Positions 49,152-57,990 of a DNA stretch of 57,990 nucleotides are shown piece by piece. The DNA is from Chlamydiae bacterium CG10_big_fil_rev_8_21_14_0_10_42_34. GTDB taxonomy: Bacteria; Chlamydiota; Chlamydiia; Chlamydiales; SM23-39. The position numbers and the translations under genes were made by a program. The stretch's first letter is position 1, and every line of letters begins with the position of its first letter. The notes beneath the pieces are model-generated. The model had not been told where the DNA came from and did not search any database. It saw only the letters and a program-made list of their open reading frames with translations. The DNA lies in assembly GCA_002773795.1 (NCBI GenBank), contig PFAD01000007.1, positions 1 to 57,990 on the forward strand, written 5' to 3'.

Positions 49152-50326
49152 CTCACCTTCCCTTTTTTCTGAATTTTACGCCCAGACTGAGCGGCCAACT
49201 CAACAGGGACCATCTGCGTCCTACCTGAATTGAAGAGCTTCCCTTGAATCATTTTTTGTCCCTTTTTGAGCGTAATTTGTTCGAAAACAAAAAGCTCTCC
49301 GGATAGCTTACCATTTGTAAAGGCATCGCGCTCTTCTTTTTTTCGGAGGATTTTCCACTTACCACCCGACTTAAGAACCCAATCTCCCGCCTTTAAAACA
49401 ATGCACTGCTTTTCAAGCATGCAACTGATCTGCTTTTCCGAGCGGATCCGGATGGAACTGAAAATCTCTTCAGGGCGCAATTTTGTAGACTGAGTGACCG
49501 CACTATTTACCATAAAACGAACATAACCATCCGCATCCCAGCCTTCAAACACCAATGAAACTGGGGTCACTGAGTGGATACGCGCTATAGGGAGCAGCGG
49601 ATCGGGGGAGTCACATTTTTCCCACTTCTGATCTTTCCAAACAAGCCACTCATCCGCATTTAACTCGAAAATTCCCGCCATTAAAAGTTCAAGTCTCTCA
49701 CCTGTTGACTCTTTAACACTAAACTGATCCCGACCCAGCCAGCGAGCTTCAGCAAGAGCCTTGAATGCAGACCCTTGAGAAAAATCACGCAAAGATCGTA
49801 CTAAAGGCTCATCTGCAGAAACTAAAAAAGTACCCGCACTTACCTCGCCTCCTTCCAATGAATTGATAAACCCTTTACATTCAATCCGCTGATCATCCCT
49901 CATTGCAAGTTCAAGCCAAAATGAGGATTTTTCTTTTGCAAACCCAAGCCGATCTCCTTGAAATTCTAAGTCCACTCTGCACGGCAGGGCAACCTGCTTT
50001 ACTTGAGCGCTTTTTTTGATGCGCACCAATATTCGCCCCTGATCGGCATTTCCAATGGGCCTTGGAGGATCGAGTAGAAAAGCAACTTCCCCCTGTAAAT
50101 TAGGAGCAGGGAGCACCGGCCCTTTTTCATCTCGTTTAAATGAAAATGTCAAAGGTTCTGCGCAGATCAGTTTTTCATTTATCCCACCTGCTAAATGCAC
50201 GGGTGGATCAAATTTATAAATCATGAACGCGAAAGGAAGAGCGAGAATGCAACCAACAGCTAACAGAAAACATCCAACCCACATAATCCGTTCAGGGTAA
50301 TAATGATAAATGCCAGCCTTAACCAT
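49148..50326 (-). CDS. Single-span protein at the head of the T2SS operon, 392 aa
   Basis: A short cytoplasmic N-terminus and one membrane span near residues 16-36 (CFLLAVGCILALPFAFMIY) precede a long extracytoplasmic beta-rich region. This layout fits an inner-membrane T2SS component such as GspC, but I see no certain GspC homology region or PDZ domain. In Chlamydia I recall a hypothetical gene (CT573) in this position next to gspD. The stop overlaps the gspD ATG by 4 bases, and it is the first gene of the operon. Named by position only. Confidence 0.78.
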   Translation of the reverse strand: MVKAGIYHYYPERIMWVGCFLLAVGCILALPFAFMIYKFDPPVHLAGGINEKLICAEPLTFSFKRDEKGPVLPAPNLQGEVAFLLDPPRPIGNADQGRILVRIKKSAQVKQVALPCRVDLEFQGDRLGFAKEKSSFWLELAMRDDQRIECKGFINSLEGGEVSAGTFLVSADEPLVRSLRDFSQGSAFKALAEARWLGRDQFSVKESTGERLELLMAGIFELNADEWLVWKDQKWEKCDSPDPLLPIARIHSVTPVSLVFEGWDADGYVRFMVNSAVTQSTKLRPEEIFSSIRIRSEKQISCMLEKQCIVLKAGDWVLKSGGKWKILRKKEERDAFTNGKLSGELFVFEQITLKKGQKMIQGKLFNSGRTQMVPVELAAQSGRKIQKKGKVR

Positions 50327-50526
50327 ATGATCTTCCTAAAAGAGAATTCCGCCATTTAGAAAATTGGACAGAAAAAGTTAAAGTATGAATTAATCATCCT
50401 TAAAAATCAACGAACTGCAACCAACAAGAAGAATAATTGTTGCAAAGAAATAAAATAAAGTTTTAAATAAAGGTAAGAGGAAATCTATCCTGAGCATGTC
50501 TCTGGACAGAAACGTAGGAGTAACTA

Positions 50527-50967
50527 ATGGCAAAAAAGCTATTCGAAAAAATCAAAGATGGCGTTTCTGTCCAAGAAATGGAAGACTTTGCCAGAAAGTA
50601 CACAGTTGAAGTCTTTTCAGTCTTTGCGATCGCCTTTGGCGCAATCTCAAGCATGTACGACTTTTTCACAGGTCCTAAACTAACAATCTTTTTTGTGGCT
50701 TTAGGCGTAATAATGGGGATTTTCTTCCCAGTACCAGTAGAGAAAGGACTTAAGCAATTTTATAATTTCACGTTTAAGCAAGAAAAAATGACCCAGCTGA
50801 TTATTGGCTGTGTAAAGATCATCGTTGGATTGTTTATTCCGTTTGTCCTATTTGGATTCCTTGGACTATTGGCAGGAACCTCGTATCACTACTACACACG
50901 CCAATCACAAGTAATCAATAAAAACAGACCAAGCGCACCAAATCACACTGGTGACGAACACGACTAA
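50527..50967 (+). CDS. Small membrane protein, 146 aa
   Basis: ATG 50527 has GGAG 6 bases upstream. Residues 1-30 are charged (MAKKLFEKIKDGVSVQEMED). Then come about three spans: near 28-45, 52-70 and 95-122 (IIVGLFIPFVLFGFLGLLAG). The tail is hydrophilic. I do not recognise the family. The 200-base stretch upstream (50327-50526), shared with the divergent T2SS operon, is AT-rich. It holds an inverted repeat TGCAAC...GTTGCA (about 50416-50444) and TTGTTG with downstream TTTTAA as a weak promoter. It overlaps the convergent gene by 4 bases. Confidence 0.78.
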   Translation: MAKKLFEKIKDGVSVQEMEDFARKYTVEVFSVFAIAFGAISSMYDFFTGPKLTIFFVALGVIMGIFFPVPVEKGLKQFYNFTFKQEKMTQLIIGCVKIIVGLFIPFVLFGFLGLLAGTSYHYYTRQSQVINKNRPSAPNHTGDEHD

Positions 50968-51644
50968 AGAGCTTTCTTACGATCAGCGATGTACTGACTT
51001 AGATTGATCTGTTTTTCTGAAAAACTCGATAATATCAATTCCGATAGAGGTGTTTTAGAATCGATAAGCACCTCTAACTCTTCCCAAGCCGCCTTTTCTC
51101 CAGGACGATTGTTTAGCTCTTGCTGAAGACACGCAATCCGCAATAAATTATGAGCATATAGTAGCGAGCCCCCTTTAAACTCCGAAGAGTAGGAGTTCCC
51201 CATCGACTCTTTAAGAGCCACTGCATCTTGCAACGCTTGTTGATAACTGCCCTGCTCGATTAAAAGACTCGTCGCAGCATACGTTGCATGAAAAGGGATA
51301 TCATCTTTTACGCGACTCAACGAACGATTAGCCATCACAAGAGCGTCGCTTAACTTATCGGTATTCAATAGCTTTTGCGCAATGGCAGCATCATACTTGC
51401 CAAGCGCTTCAGGGGTCATTCGTAGAGCTTCCAACATCCCTTGATATAAAGTATCATCTTGGGGGGATGCCTCCCATTTTGAGAAGGCCGCCTCAGTTTC
51501 TGCATAAGACATCGCACTCGGCCCTGACTGGAAATATCCGATCAAAAGAGCGAGGCCCCCAATCACGGACGATGTCCCAATCGCAATCCTTTTTTTACTC
51601 TCAGTGAAATTTAGGAGGTAAGTTGAGATATCTGACATTTCCAT
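50964..51644 (-). CDS. Single-span TPR-like protein, 226 aa
   Basis: Start 51644 has AAGGA upstream; the longer frame to 51719 is unsupported. One hydrophobic segment occurs near residues 22-40 (IAIGTSSVIGGLALLIGYF). Helical repeats follow in the extracytoplasmic part, with LYQGMLEALRMTPEALGKYD, IPFHATYAATSLLIEQGSYQ and LLYAHNLLRIACLQQELN. A fold like the tetratricopeptide domain of YfgM-type proteins is possible. Function unknown. Confidence 0.78.
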   Translation of the reverse strand: MEMSDISTYLLNFTESKKRIAIGTSSVIGGLALLIGYFQSGPSAMSYAETEAAFSKWEASPQDDTLYQGMLEALRMTPEALGKYDAAIAQKLLNTDKLSDALVMANRSLSRVKDDIPFHATYAATSLLIEQGSYQQALQDAVALKESMGNSYSSEFKGGSLLYAHNLLRIACLQQELNNRPGEKAAWEELEVLIDSKTPLSELILSSFSEKQINLSQYIADRKKAL

Positions 51645-51748
51645 AGGGCTTCCTTGTGTATATGGAAATTCTATCGATTCGGGCTTTTCCCTACAAATAG
51701 TTCTTCGAAATATTCCCAAATAACAGCAAGAGCCAGGACCAAAAGAGC

Positions 51749-53758
51749 CTAAAACTTTGCCCTCTGCAGGCGCAGCGCATTTCCCAGAACGGAAAGTGAG
51801 CTGAGCATCATGGCAGAACTTGCTATGATTGGACTTAGTAACAGACCGAAAAAGGGATATAAAACCCCCGCGGCAACAGGGACACCCAAGGAATTATATA
51901 GAAAAGCAAACCAAAGGTTTTGCCGAATATTGCGAAGCGTCTTTGAGCTGATTCTTATGGCCGTAGCAATCCCGGTCAAATCTCCTTTAACTAACGTTAA
52001 ATCAGCGCTTTGCATTGCGATATCAGTTCCAGTCCCCATCGCAATCCCAACATCTGCTTGAGCAAGACCTGGAGCATCATTAATCCCATCGCCTGCCATG
52101 GCAACAATTGACCCTTTCGCTTGAAATTCTTTAACAATTTTGCTTTTGTCTTGAGGGAGCACCTCAGATCTCACTTCATCAACCCCAAGCTCTTTAGCAA
52201 CAAATGAAGCTGTCGTATGGTGATCGCCTGTAACAATAACCACCTTAATTTTCGATTTATGGAGCGTCTCAAGAGCCTCATATGAAGAGGGCTTAATCTG
52301 ATCAGAAACAGTTAAAAATCCAGTAAGGCGCCCACCTCTAGCAATAAAGAATACGGTCTGCCCTTTATTCCTGCTTTCTTCCGCCTTATCCGACAGAGAA
52401 GAAATATCCACCTTGATCTCACTCATAAAGAGGCTATTTCCTACCGAAGTCTCTTCACCTTCAAGTTTTCCTTGAACTCCTTGACCTGCCACTACCTTAA
52501 AATCTGAGGTCTCAAGTATGGGGATGTTTTTTTCTTTAGCATATTTGACGATCGCAAGAGCAATCGGATGCTCACTTTGAATTTCAAGGCTTGCTGCCCA
52601 TTTAATCAAACTAGCTTCATCAATACCCTCTACGGGAAGCGCGCTATTATATTGAACTTTCCCTTCAGTTATTGTCCCTGTTTTGTCGACAATAACTACA
52701 TCGACCTTTGCTAAAGTCTCAAGAGCCTCTGCATTTTTAATCAATATCCCCCTTTTAGCCCCAATACCGATCCCAACGGTTAAAGAAACCGGGGTAGCAA
52801 GACCGAGGGCACAAGGGCAAGCAATGATCAAAACAGCAATTGCATTCACGAGAGCAGAGGTAAAACCAGGCCCCCATATCATCCACACAAGAAATGTCAG
52901 TAAAGAGATCAACACAACGACCGGAACAAAATAGCCAGAAACTCGGTCCGCCAACTGTTGAATAGGGGCTTTTGTTCGTTGGGCTTCACTCACTAAATGG
53001 ACAATTTGAGATAAAAGCGTCTCTTCGCCAACATGTACCGCTTCCATGATGAAGCCACCGGTACCATTTAAGGTAGCTCCTGTAACTTTATCTTTTTCTT
53101 TTTTTTCAACTGGCATCGCCTCGCCAGTAACCATCGACTCATCAACAAAACTAGTTCCCTTGAAAACAAAACCATCGACGGGGATTTTTTCACCGGGCCT
53201 TATCCGTAGACGATCCCCTTTTTTCACCTGATCAATGGGGATTATTTTCTCATTTTGATCATCGATCCATAAGCAAGCTGTCTCTGGCAACAATTTCAAC
53301 AAAGATTTTATCGCCGAACTTGTCTTGTCCCTCGCCTTCAACTCCAGCACTTGCCCAAGCAAAACGAAAACTGTAATGACAGCTGCTGACTCAAAATAGA
53401 TATCAAGACCCTTGAATAGGGCATAAAAACTATATAAATAGGCAACGCCTACGCCAATCCCGATCAGAGTGAACATATTGAGACTGAGATGGATTACCGA
53501 CTTCCAAGCTCTTTGAAAAAAAGGAAAAGCTCCCCAAAAAACAACAGGGGTTGCCAAAGCAGCTTGCAGTTTGCCGTTTGAAAAAATGACCACAGGCAAA
53601 GTCAAAGCCAAGCAAACCCAAAAACGAATAGTCATCCATTTTAGCTCGAGGTTTTCTTCTGCCACGGGCATTGAGGACTCTAAAGCCATCCCGCAAATCG
53701 GACAACTTCCGGGGCGCTCTTGAACGACCTGAGGATGCATGGGACAAGTATAGCTCAT
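51749..53758 (-). CDS. Heavy-metal (copper/silver-type) P-type ATPase
   Basis: 669-residue P1B-ATPase that exports copper or silver across the inner membrane. The N-terminus is a heavy-metal-binding YHS-like segment, [20 protein letters not shown], followed by ICGMAL, as in CopB/SilP types; no classical HMA domain is present. The transport site is CPC in [14 protein letters not shown]. The phosphorylation motif is [14 protein letters not shown]. The ATP-binding site includes the His-Pro motif [10 protein letters not shown], and [20 protein letters not shown] closes the hinge. Start 53758 is chosen because the frame beyond it (TTG 53806) adds no conserved residues. Confidence 0.93.
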   Translation of the reverse strand: MSYTCPMHPQVVQERPGSCPICGMALESSMPVAEENLELKWMTIRFWVCLALTLPVVIFSNGKLQAALATPVVFWGAFPFFQRAWKSVIHLSLNMFTLIGIGVGVAYLYSFYALFKGLDIYFESAAVITVFVLLGQVLELKARDKTSSAIKSLLKLLPETACLWIDDQNEKIIPIDQVKKGDRLRIRPGEKIPVDGFVFKGTSFVDESMVTGEAMPVEKKEKDKVTGATLNGTGGFIMEAVHVGEETLLSQIVHLVSEAQRTKAPIQQLADRVSGYFVPVVVLISLLTFLVWMIWGPGFTSALVNAIAVLIIACPCALGLATPVSLTVGIGIGAKRGILIKNAEALETLAKVDVVIVDKTGTITEGKVQYNSALPVEGIDEASLIKWAASLEIQSEHPIALAIVKYAKEKNIPILETSDFKVVAGQGVQGKLEGEETSVGNSLFMSEIKVDISSLSDKAEESRNKGQTVFFIARGGRLTGFLTVSDQIKPSSYEALETLHKSKIKVVIVTGDHHTTASFVAKELGVDEVRSEVLPQDKSKIVKEFQAKGSIVAMAGDGINDAPGLAQADVGIAMGTGTDIAMQSADLTLVKGDLTGIATAIRISSKTLRNIRQNLWFAFLYNSLGVPVAAGVLYPFFGLLLSPIIASSAMMLSSLSVLGNALRLQRAKF

Positions 53759-53807
53759 ACTTCGAACTTTAGTATAAAAGCCTACCCAAGTCGATTTTTT
53801 TCTCAAA

Positions 53808-53824
53808 TGTAAAGCAGCTTTACA
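53808..53824. repeat. 17-bp palindrome, copy 5 (N=A)
   Basis: TGTAAAGCAGCTTTACA overlapping the 3' end and stop codon of the glycosyltransferase gene, upstream of the P-ATPase start. This is the only copy not fully inside a coding region. Confidence 0.85.
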
Positions 53825-54920
53825 CCAAGCGCGATTCAGAGACTTTCAAATAAACCGATTCCATTTGATCTAAAGTATGCGCGAGCGTGAACTTTTTCAG
53901 CACAAGTTCTCGTGCTTTGGATCCAGCCTCTTCCCTAAATCCGTTCTCATTCTTTAGTTTCAATACGGCCTCAGCGATCTGATCTGGAGAGAAAGGATCG
54001 ACTATGATTCCGGTGGCCCCTTCAATACAAACTTCACTTAAACCTCCAATTGGAGTCGCAAGGAGAGGTTTTCCTAAATAAGCAGCCTGTAAAATCGCTT
54101 GAGAAACTCCTTCATGAGCTGTGCTTAAAAGAGTAAAAAGATCAAGAGCCGCAATTGCAGGAAATGGGTTATCGAGATGGCCCGTAAAATAAACAATGCC
54201 CTCAAGTTTTAGCTCTTTTGCTAAAACTTTGTGCCTTTCAGCATGCCCGCCGCCAATAATCACCCATTTTAAGTGAGGGGTACTTCTCAAAATATCTGCT
54301 GCCTTTAAAAGGTCATCAATCCCTTTCCAAGAGCGCATTACACAAGCAGTTCCTACGAGAAAGTCTTTAGGGTCGATTCCCAATTTCTCCCGAAACAAAG
54401 CTGCTTCACCTTCTTTAACCTGAATTTTTTCCGGATTTACCCCCGTAGCAATCGAAAGACACTTTTCAGCCTTTTTCCCCGACTGCTTACAAATGATTGG
54501 AACGATGGATGCACACGTTGTCACAACAAAATCGGCTAACTTCCCATATACCATCCGACTATTCCATCCCTTTTTAATAGGGGTTGAAAGATGGCGGGTG
54601 CGAACGATAAATTTGCCCGCAATGCGCGCAGATATCCCTCCAATCCAACTGTCTAACGAAGAGTGTGTATTGACTAAATCGATCTTGTGGCGTCTCATAA
54701 TCCACAAAAGACGGACCAAACAAACAGGCCAAAAGGGGCGCTTAAAGTTCATTTCATAAACTGTAAATCCAGCCTCGCGCGCCCGAGCAACCAACCCGCC
54801 GCCCTTAGTAACCGCCAATACAACCTGATACCCCCTAAGGCGCATCCCTTCTGCCTCGCGCAGTATCCGAATTTCTTGTCCGCCCCAACCAGCAGATGCT
54901 TCTAAATGAAGTATGTTCAT
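53820..54920 (-). CDS. GT4-family glycosyltransferase
   Basis: 366 residues with the GT-B fold. It opens [20 protein letters not shown] with the Gly-rich acceptor-side loop. The C-terminal nucleotide-sugar half has [39 protein letters not shown], and the E-x7 region [20 protein letters not shown], where the second Glu of the family is Gln. [20 protein letters not shown] is typical. It probably adds a sugar to lipopolysaccharide or another surface glycan. It overlaps the mutY stop by 4 bases, so the two are co-transcribed. Confidence 0.92.
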   Translation of the reverse strand: MNILHLEASAGWGGQEIRILREAEGMRLRGYQVVLAVTKGGGLVARAREAGFTVYEMNFKRPFWPVCLVRLLWIMRRHKIDLVNTHSSLDSWIGGISARIAGKFIVRTRHLSTPIKKGWNSRMVYGKLADFVVTTCASIVPIICKQSGKKAEKCLSIATGVNPEKIQVKEGEAALFREKLGIDPKDFLVGTACVMRSWKGIDDLLKAADILRSTPHLKWVIIGGGHAERHKVLAKELKLEGIVYFTGHLDNPFPAIAALDLFTLLSTAHEGVSQAILQAAYLGKPLLATPIGGLSEVCIEGATGIIVDPFSPDQIAEAVLKLKNENGFREEAGSKARELVLKKFTLAHTLDQMESVYLKVSESRLV

Positions 54921-55930
54921 TGCGACAAAATCCTCCTATGACCTGATGAAAAAGGCAAATCAGAGAGTATAGCTTTTGAAACCCATTGATATCCTTCAAT
55001 TTGTTTACCCTCTAATGCTCCACACAAAAATGGATGTAACCGTGCCTTGTAGCGAGTAAATGTATGCGTAACAAGTTGCAACTTCTTTAAAACTTTCACA
55101 CTTAAACCCAACTGTTCCTCGATGGCTTTTCCAATCATCTTTTGCGTCCAAACAATTTCTCCCATTTCGAAATAAGGGAGCTCGTATAAATCTGCCATCA
55201 CCTTGCCAGCTTCACCTTTTTTAACCAAAATGCGCCCTTCATCTTCGATGAGAGCGACCGCTCTTTGAATAAATACAATCTGTTTGTCCCCATTTTTTAT
55301 CGGAAGTGATAATGCCTTATCTCGCCCAAGACACCTTTTTTCTAAAGGACATATCTCACATTTTGGCCTTGGAGTACAAACAGTGGCTCCAAGCTCAATT
55401 AACGCCTCAGTCGTAACCCAGGGGGTATTCACATCTAACACAGATTCAGCCAAATTTGTAATTTTACGCTTTGTCGGCTGCTTGCAAATATTTTCTTCAA
55501 TTGAAAAAAGGCGCGTTAAAACCCTCGTCACATTTCCGTCGACAGCAACGGCACGTTTTCTAAAGCCAAAGCTTAAAATTGCTCCTAAAGTATAAGGACC
55601 AATCCCACAGATTGACTCTAATGCCTCTGTATCAGAGGGAATTATGCCTCCAAATTGCTCAACTACTTGTTTTGCACCGAAATATAAATTACGCGCACGA
55701 CTGTAGTAACCAAGCCCTTCCCAAGCTTTGATCACCTCATCAATCGATGCAGCAGCAAGCGATTTTACATCGGGGAAAAGCCTCAGCCACCGCTCAAAAT
55801 AGGGGATAACAACACTGGCCCGGGTCTGCTGAAGCATTACCTCAGACACCCAGACTTTATAAGGGTTGATCTCATGTCTCCAGGGAAAGTCTCTTTTATT
55901 TTGACAAAACCAGTCGTGTAATTCATTCAT
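54917..55930 (-). CDS. mutY: A/G-specific adenine DNA glycosylase MutY
   Basis: Removes adenine mispaired with 8-oxoguanine. 337 residues. The helix-hairpin-helix glycosylase domain starts DFPWRHEINPYKVWVSEVML, continues with QQTRASVVIPYFERW and catalytic ICGIGPYTLGAILSFGFRKR, then VDGNVTRVLTR. The iron-sulfur loop has four cysteines (C-x6-C-x2-C-x5-C in VCTPRPKCEICPLEKRCLG). The C-terminal NUDIX-like domain (about 215-337) recognises 8-oxoG. It lies 32 bases from the divergent glycerophosphotransferase-like gene. Confidence 0.96.
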   Translation of the reverse strand: MNELHDWFCQNKRDFPWRHEINPYKVWVSEVMLQQTRASVVIPYFERWLRLFPDVKSLAAASIDEVIKAWEGLGYYSRARNLYFGAKQVVEQFGGIIPSDTEALESICGIGPYTLGAILSFGFRKRAVAVDGNVTRVLTRLFSIEENICKQPTKRKITNLAESVLDVNTPWVTTEALIELGATVCTPRPKCEICPLEKRCLGRDKALSLPIKNGDKQIVFIQRAVALIEDEGRILVKKGEAGKVMADLYELPYFEMGEIVWTQKMIGKAIEEQLGLSVKVLKKLQLVTHTFTRYKARLHPFLCGALEGKQIEGYQWVSKAILSDLPFSSGHRRILSQ

Positions 55931-55962
55931 GCTTTAGAGTATACTAAATGACGGGTTTCTTT

Positions 55963-56919
55963 ATGAACTATGCAGGACTAATTTACGATGACTCCAAGCA
56001 CTATCTCGATCATCTAGCCCCTTTTTGTGCGCTCCTCAATTGCCCTTTGATTATTTGTGAACCTTCCGTGGCACAATTAGCGCAAACGTATTATCCAGAC
56101 CTCAACGTGATTGAAAAGAACCTTTGGGAACTCAAGCTTCCCCCATTTACTATTTCTTGCGATGGACCAACTCTCATTCAAGCAGCATTTCCCCATCAAT
56201 CGACAAAAGTCCTCTGGCTGCCACATGGCAACTCTGACAAAGGATTCAACGGTCCCTTTTTTGAAAATCTAGGAGAAGCAGCTTTTGTTTACGGCCAAAA
56301 GATGGTCGATTTTATGCATGCAAAAAAAACCCACATTCAAACATTTCGCATAGGGAATTTTCGCCACCACTATTACTTAAAACACCAAGAGTTCTATCAA
56401 AAAAAAATCGCGCTCCCTCAACATAAAAACACACTTTTTTATGCACCAACCTGGGATGATTTGGAAGGGAACAACTCATTTTGGAAAGCATTTCCCACTC
56501 TTTGTGATCAACTCCCGAATAACATTCACCTACTTGTAAAGCTTCACCCAAATACGCTCCGTAAATTTGAAATAGAAATCGATCTACTCAAATTTTCTTA
56601 TGCAAAAAACAATCGAGTTACCTTTCTTCCAGAAATCCCTCCAATCTACCCAATTTTAAACCAAGTTGATGGCTATATCGGGGATATGTCATCGATCGGC
56701 TATGACTTTTTACAATTCGATAAACCGCTGTACTTTCTCAATGCAAATCCCAAACTTCCCCTTCACAAATGTGGGGCACACCTAAATCTAAATGCCCTGA
56801 AACTTCCGCGCGAAGATCCATTCTCTTCCGTCCGTAAAAAGACCTCTAGCTATACATTTGATGCAACCCCAAATTGGGACCATCTTAAGGAGCAAATCGA
56901 TGCGTTCTGCAGCCTTTAA
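55963..56919 (+). CDS. CDP-glycerol glycerophosphotransferase-like protein (first of pair)
   Basis: 318 residues in the GT-B-like family that, in Gram-positive bacteria, polymerises teichoic acid glycerol phosphate. Motifs include VLWLPHGNSDKGF, TLFYAPTWDD, LLVKLHPNTLRK and DGYIGDMSSIGYDFLQFDKP. Start ATG 55963 is preferred over ATG 55948 because it aligns with the start of the second copy. The substrate in a Gram-negative cell is unknown; phosphoglycerol or a polyol decoration of LPS is possible. The second copy follows with a 20-base overlap. Confidence 0.85.
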   Translation: MNYAGLIYDDSKHYLDHLAPFCALLNCPLIICEPSVAQLAQTYYPDLNVIEKNLWELKLPPFTISCDGPTLIQAAFPHQSTKVLWLPHGNSDKGFNGPFFENLGEAAFVYGQKMVDFMHAKKTHIQTFRIGNFRHHYYLKHQEFYQKKIALPQHKNTLFYAPTWDDLEGNNSFWKAFPTLCDQLPNNIHLLVKLHPNTLRKFEIEIDLLKFSYAKNNRVTFLPEIPPIYPILNQVDGYIGDMSSIGYDFLQFDKPLYFLNANPKLPLHKCGAHLNLNALKLPREDPFSSVRKKTSSYTFDATPNWDHLKEQIDAFCSL

Positions 56920-57874
56920 TACGGGTCCCGACTTTCACCTTCTCGACCATATCGCACCCCTTGCTGCATCTTTGAACATCCCCCTAATTACTACCGAAGA
57001 GCTCAACACCACGCTCGCAAAACGCTACTACCCGCAAGTCAATTTGCGCTACATGCCAGATCTCGAATTTAAACTTGGTGAAATCGCACAAGAATTTGAC
57101 ACACTCTACGAATGTAAATACTGGTCGCCTCATTTGAAATCCATGTTCAGCCAGCTTTACAACAAGGAAATCGAGCTCATCTTTTGCCCACACGGGCAAT
57201 CTGACAAAGGATATAAAGCGCCTCTTTTAGCGCCTTATGCAACACAAGATAAAGTGCTTATCTACGGCCAATTGATGATAGAGATGTTAAAAGAGCTCGA
57301 TGTTTGGAATAAGCTCTCAAACTACAAAGTTGTCGGAAACTACCGCCTTCAATTTTATCAAAAACATAAATCCTTTTATGACAATCTGGCGGAAAAAGAA
57401 ATTTTTTCAAAATTCGCATCAAAAAAGCCGATCCTTCTTTACGCACCAACTTGGCGTGACGCAGATCAAGCCACTTCATTTTTCAATCATGGCGCGAAAG
57501 TGATCTCCCAGCTTCCCACAAACTGGAATCTCATCATCAAACTGCATCCACTACTTGAGCAACGAGATCCCGGACAGTTTTATTCCATTGCAGCCCTTGT
57601 CGACAAAAAACCAAACGCCCAACTCGTCCAAGAATTTCCTCCAATCTACCCAATCTTATCGAAAACGGACGTCTATCTCGGAGATTATTCATCAGTGGGC
57701 TACGATTTTTTATCCTTCGCACGCCCAATGTTTTTTTTCTCCAATGAGAATCGATCAAGACTTCACAATTGCGGACAGACCCTAGACCCTACAAAAGATA
57801 TCTATTCTCAAATAGACACAAAAAATCACTATAAAGACGCCCAGAAAAAGCTCTACAACCTAGCTTTTTCATAA
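56900..57874 (+). CDS. CDP-glycerol glycerophosphotransferase-like protein (second of pair)
   Basis: 324 residues, a clear paralogue of the preceding protein. Paired motifs are IFCPHGQSDKGYKAP, ILLYAPTWRDADQ, LIIKLHPLLEQRD, EFPPIYPILSKTDVYLGDYS and SVGYDFLSFARPMFF. ATG 56900 has an excellent AAGGAG 9 bases upstream, inside the first gene's 3' end, so the pair is coupled. The two copies are well diverged, which indicates an old duplication with distinct roles, perhaps initiation and extension of the same glycan. Confidence 0.87.
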   Translation: MRSAAFNTGPDFHLLDHIAPLAASLNIPLITTEELNTTLAKRYYPQVNLRYMPDLEFKLGEIAQEFDTLYECKYWSPHLKSMFSQLYNKEIELIFCPHGQSDKGYKAPLLAPYATQDKVLIYGQLMIEMLKELDVWNKLSNYKVVGNYRLQFYQKHKSFYDNLAEKEIFSKFASKKPILLYAPTWRDADQATSFFNHGAKVISQLPTNWNLIIKLHPLLEQRDPGQFYSIAALVDKKPNAQLVQEFPPIYPILSKTDVYLGDYSSVGYDFLSFARPMFFFSNENRSRLHNCGQTLDPTKDIYSQIDTKNHYKDAQKKLYNLAFS

Positions 57875-57887
57875 ATAAAGATGCACT

Positions 57888-57990
57888 TTAGGGAGACTTA
57901 ACCCAGCAACCATTTTCGTCCAAATGATGGATAGTCCCATCATCAGCGACAAAACTGATCCCTTTACGCAAAGTAGTAAGATCTTCTTTG
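57888..57990 (-). CDS. C-terminal end of an unknown gene, cut by the window edge
   Basis: On the minus strand an open frame runs from the window end to a TAA at 57888-57890. It gives 33 residues that end GISFVADDGTIHHLDENGCW then VKSP. The sequence is of ordinary complexity, and it converges with the preceding gene across 13 bases. No family can be assigned from the fragment. Confidence 0.45.
   Translation of the reverse strand, partial: KEDLTTLRKGISFVADDGTIHHLDENGCWVKSP

Noticed and set aside
53808-53824. Palindrome copy 5 as a simple terminator of the glycosyltransferase gene
   Set aside because: The stem has almost no loop and no good T-run on the minus strand, and four identical copies lie inside genes.

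Overview
The window reads as a chromosomal segment of a bacterium of the phylum Chlamydiae, most likely an environmental 'chlamydia-like' lineage rather than Chlamydia itself. The argument is gene order, recalled from memory and not searched. dnaB - small ribosomal protein - mnmG - lplA, sdhCAB - tatD facing tolQ/exbB - exbD - tolA-like - tolB - pal - LysM lipoprotein, and a compact type II secretion block (gspD-E-F-G) all match chlamydial neighbourhoods. There are many extra genes of eukaryote-like or repetitive type, and a small Cys-rich lipoprotein. The DNA is moderately AT-rich. No transposase, integrase, rRNA or CRISPR array was seen.

Layout. 1-7.9 kb: an unknown membrane-associated protein, tRNA-Ser(GCU), dnaB split by an intein with a LAGLIDADG endonuclease domain, a 29-residue basic ribosomal protein, mnmG, a degenerate receiver/GGDEF-like protein, a small exported protein and lplA. 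7.9-10.3 kb: an accessory patch with an exported DUF84-type protein, small ORFs, a polytopic membrane protein, and an ASCH-domain gene bracketed by two 100-bp copies of the sdhB 3' end. 10.3-14.6 kb (minus strand): sdhB, sdhA, sdhC and tatD. 14.6-21.3 kb (plus): the Tol-Pal envelope system with a clan CD peptidase-like gene inserted between tolB and pal, then a LysM lipoprotein and murI. 21.3-31.7 kb: an OmpR-type response regulator, lipoprotein, TPR protein, MFS transporter, secreted repeat protein, outer-membrane barrel protein, a PP2C-like and an EEP-like protein that both look catalytically altered, and a secreted beta-carbonic anhydrase. 31.7-39.6 kb: a DMT-type transporter, a large TPR protein with a VWA partner, rsmD, coaD, a Cys-rich lipoprotein, and a zinc alcohol dehydrogenase between two 47-bp repeats. 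39.7-43.2 kb: a secreted protein of about thirty 24-residue YwqK/MORN-like repeats and an unknown membrane protein. 43.2-50.3 kb (minus): the type II secretion operon. 50.5-58 kb: small membrane proteins, a copper-type P-ATPase, a GT4 glycosyltransferase, mutY, two tandem CDP-glycerol glycerophosphotransferase-like genes and the edge of another gene.

Working together: Tol-Pal, MurI, the LysM lipoprotein, the barrel protein, the Cys-rich lipoprotein and the secretin all act in the cell envelope. SdhCAB feeds the quinone pool. The T2SS is a candidate export route for the signal-peptide-bearing proteins nearby.

The most striking unexplained signal is a 17-bp palindrome, TGTAAAGCNGCTTTACA. It occurs five times, four of them inside unrelated genes and in two different reading frames. 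Such a pattern suggests selection on the DNA itself rather than on protein.
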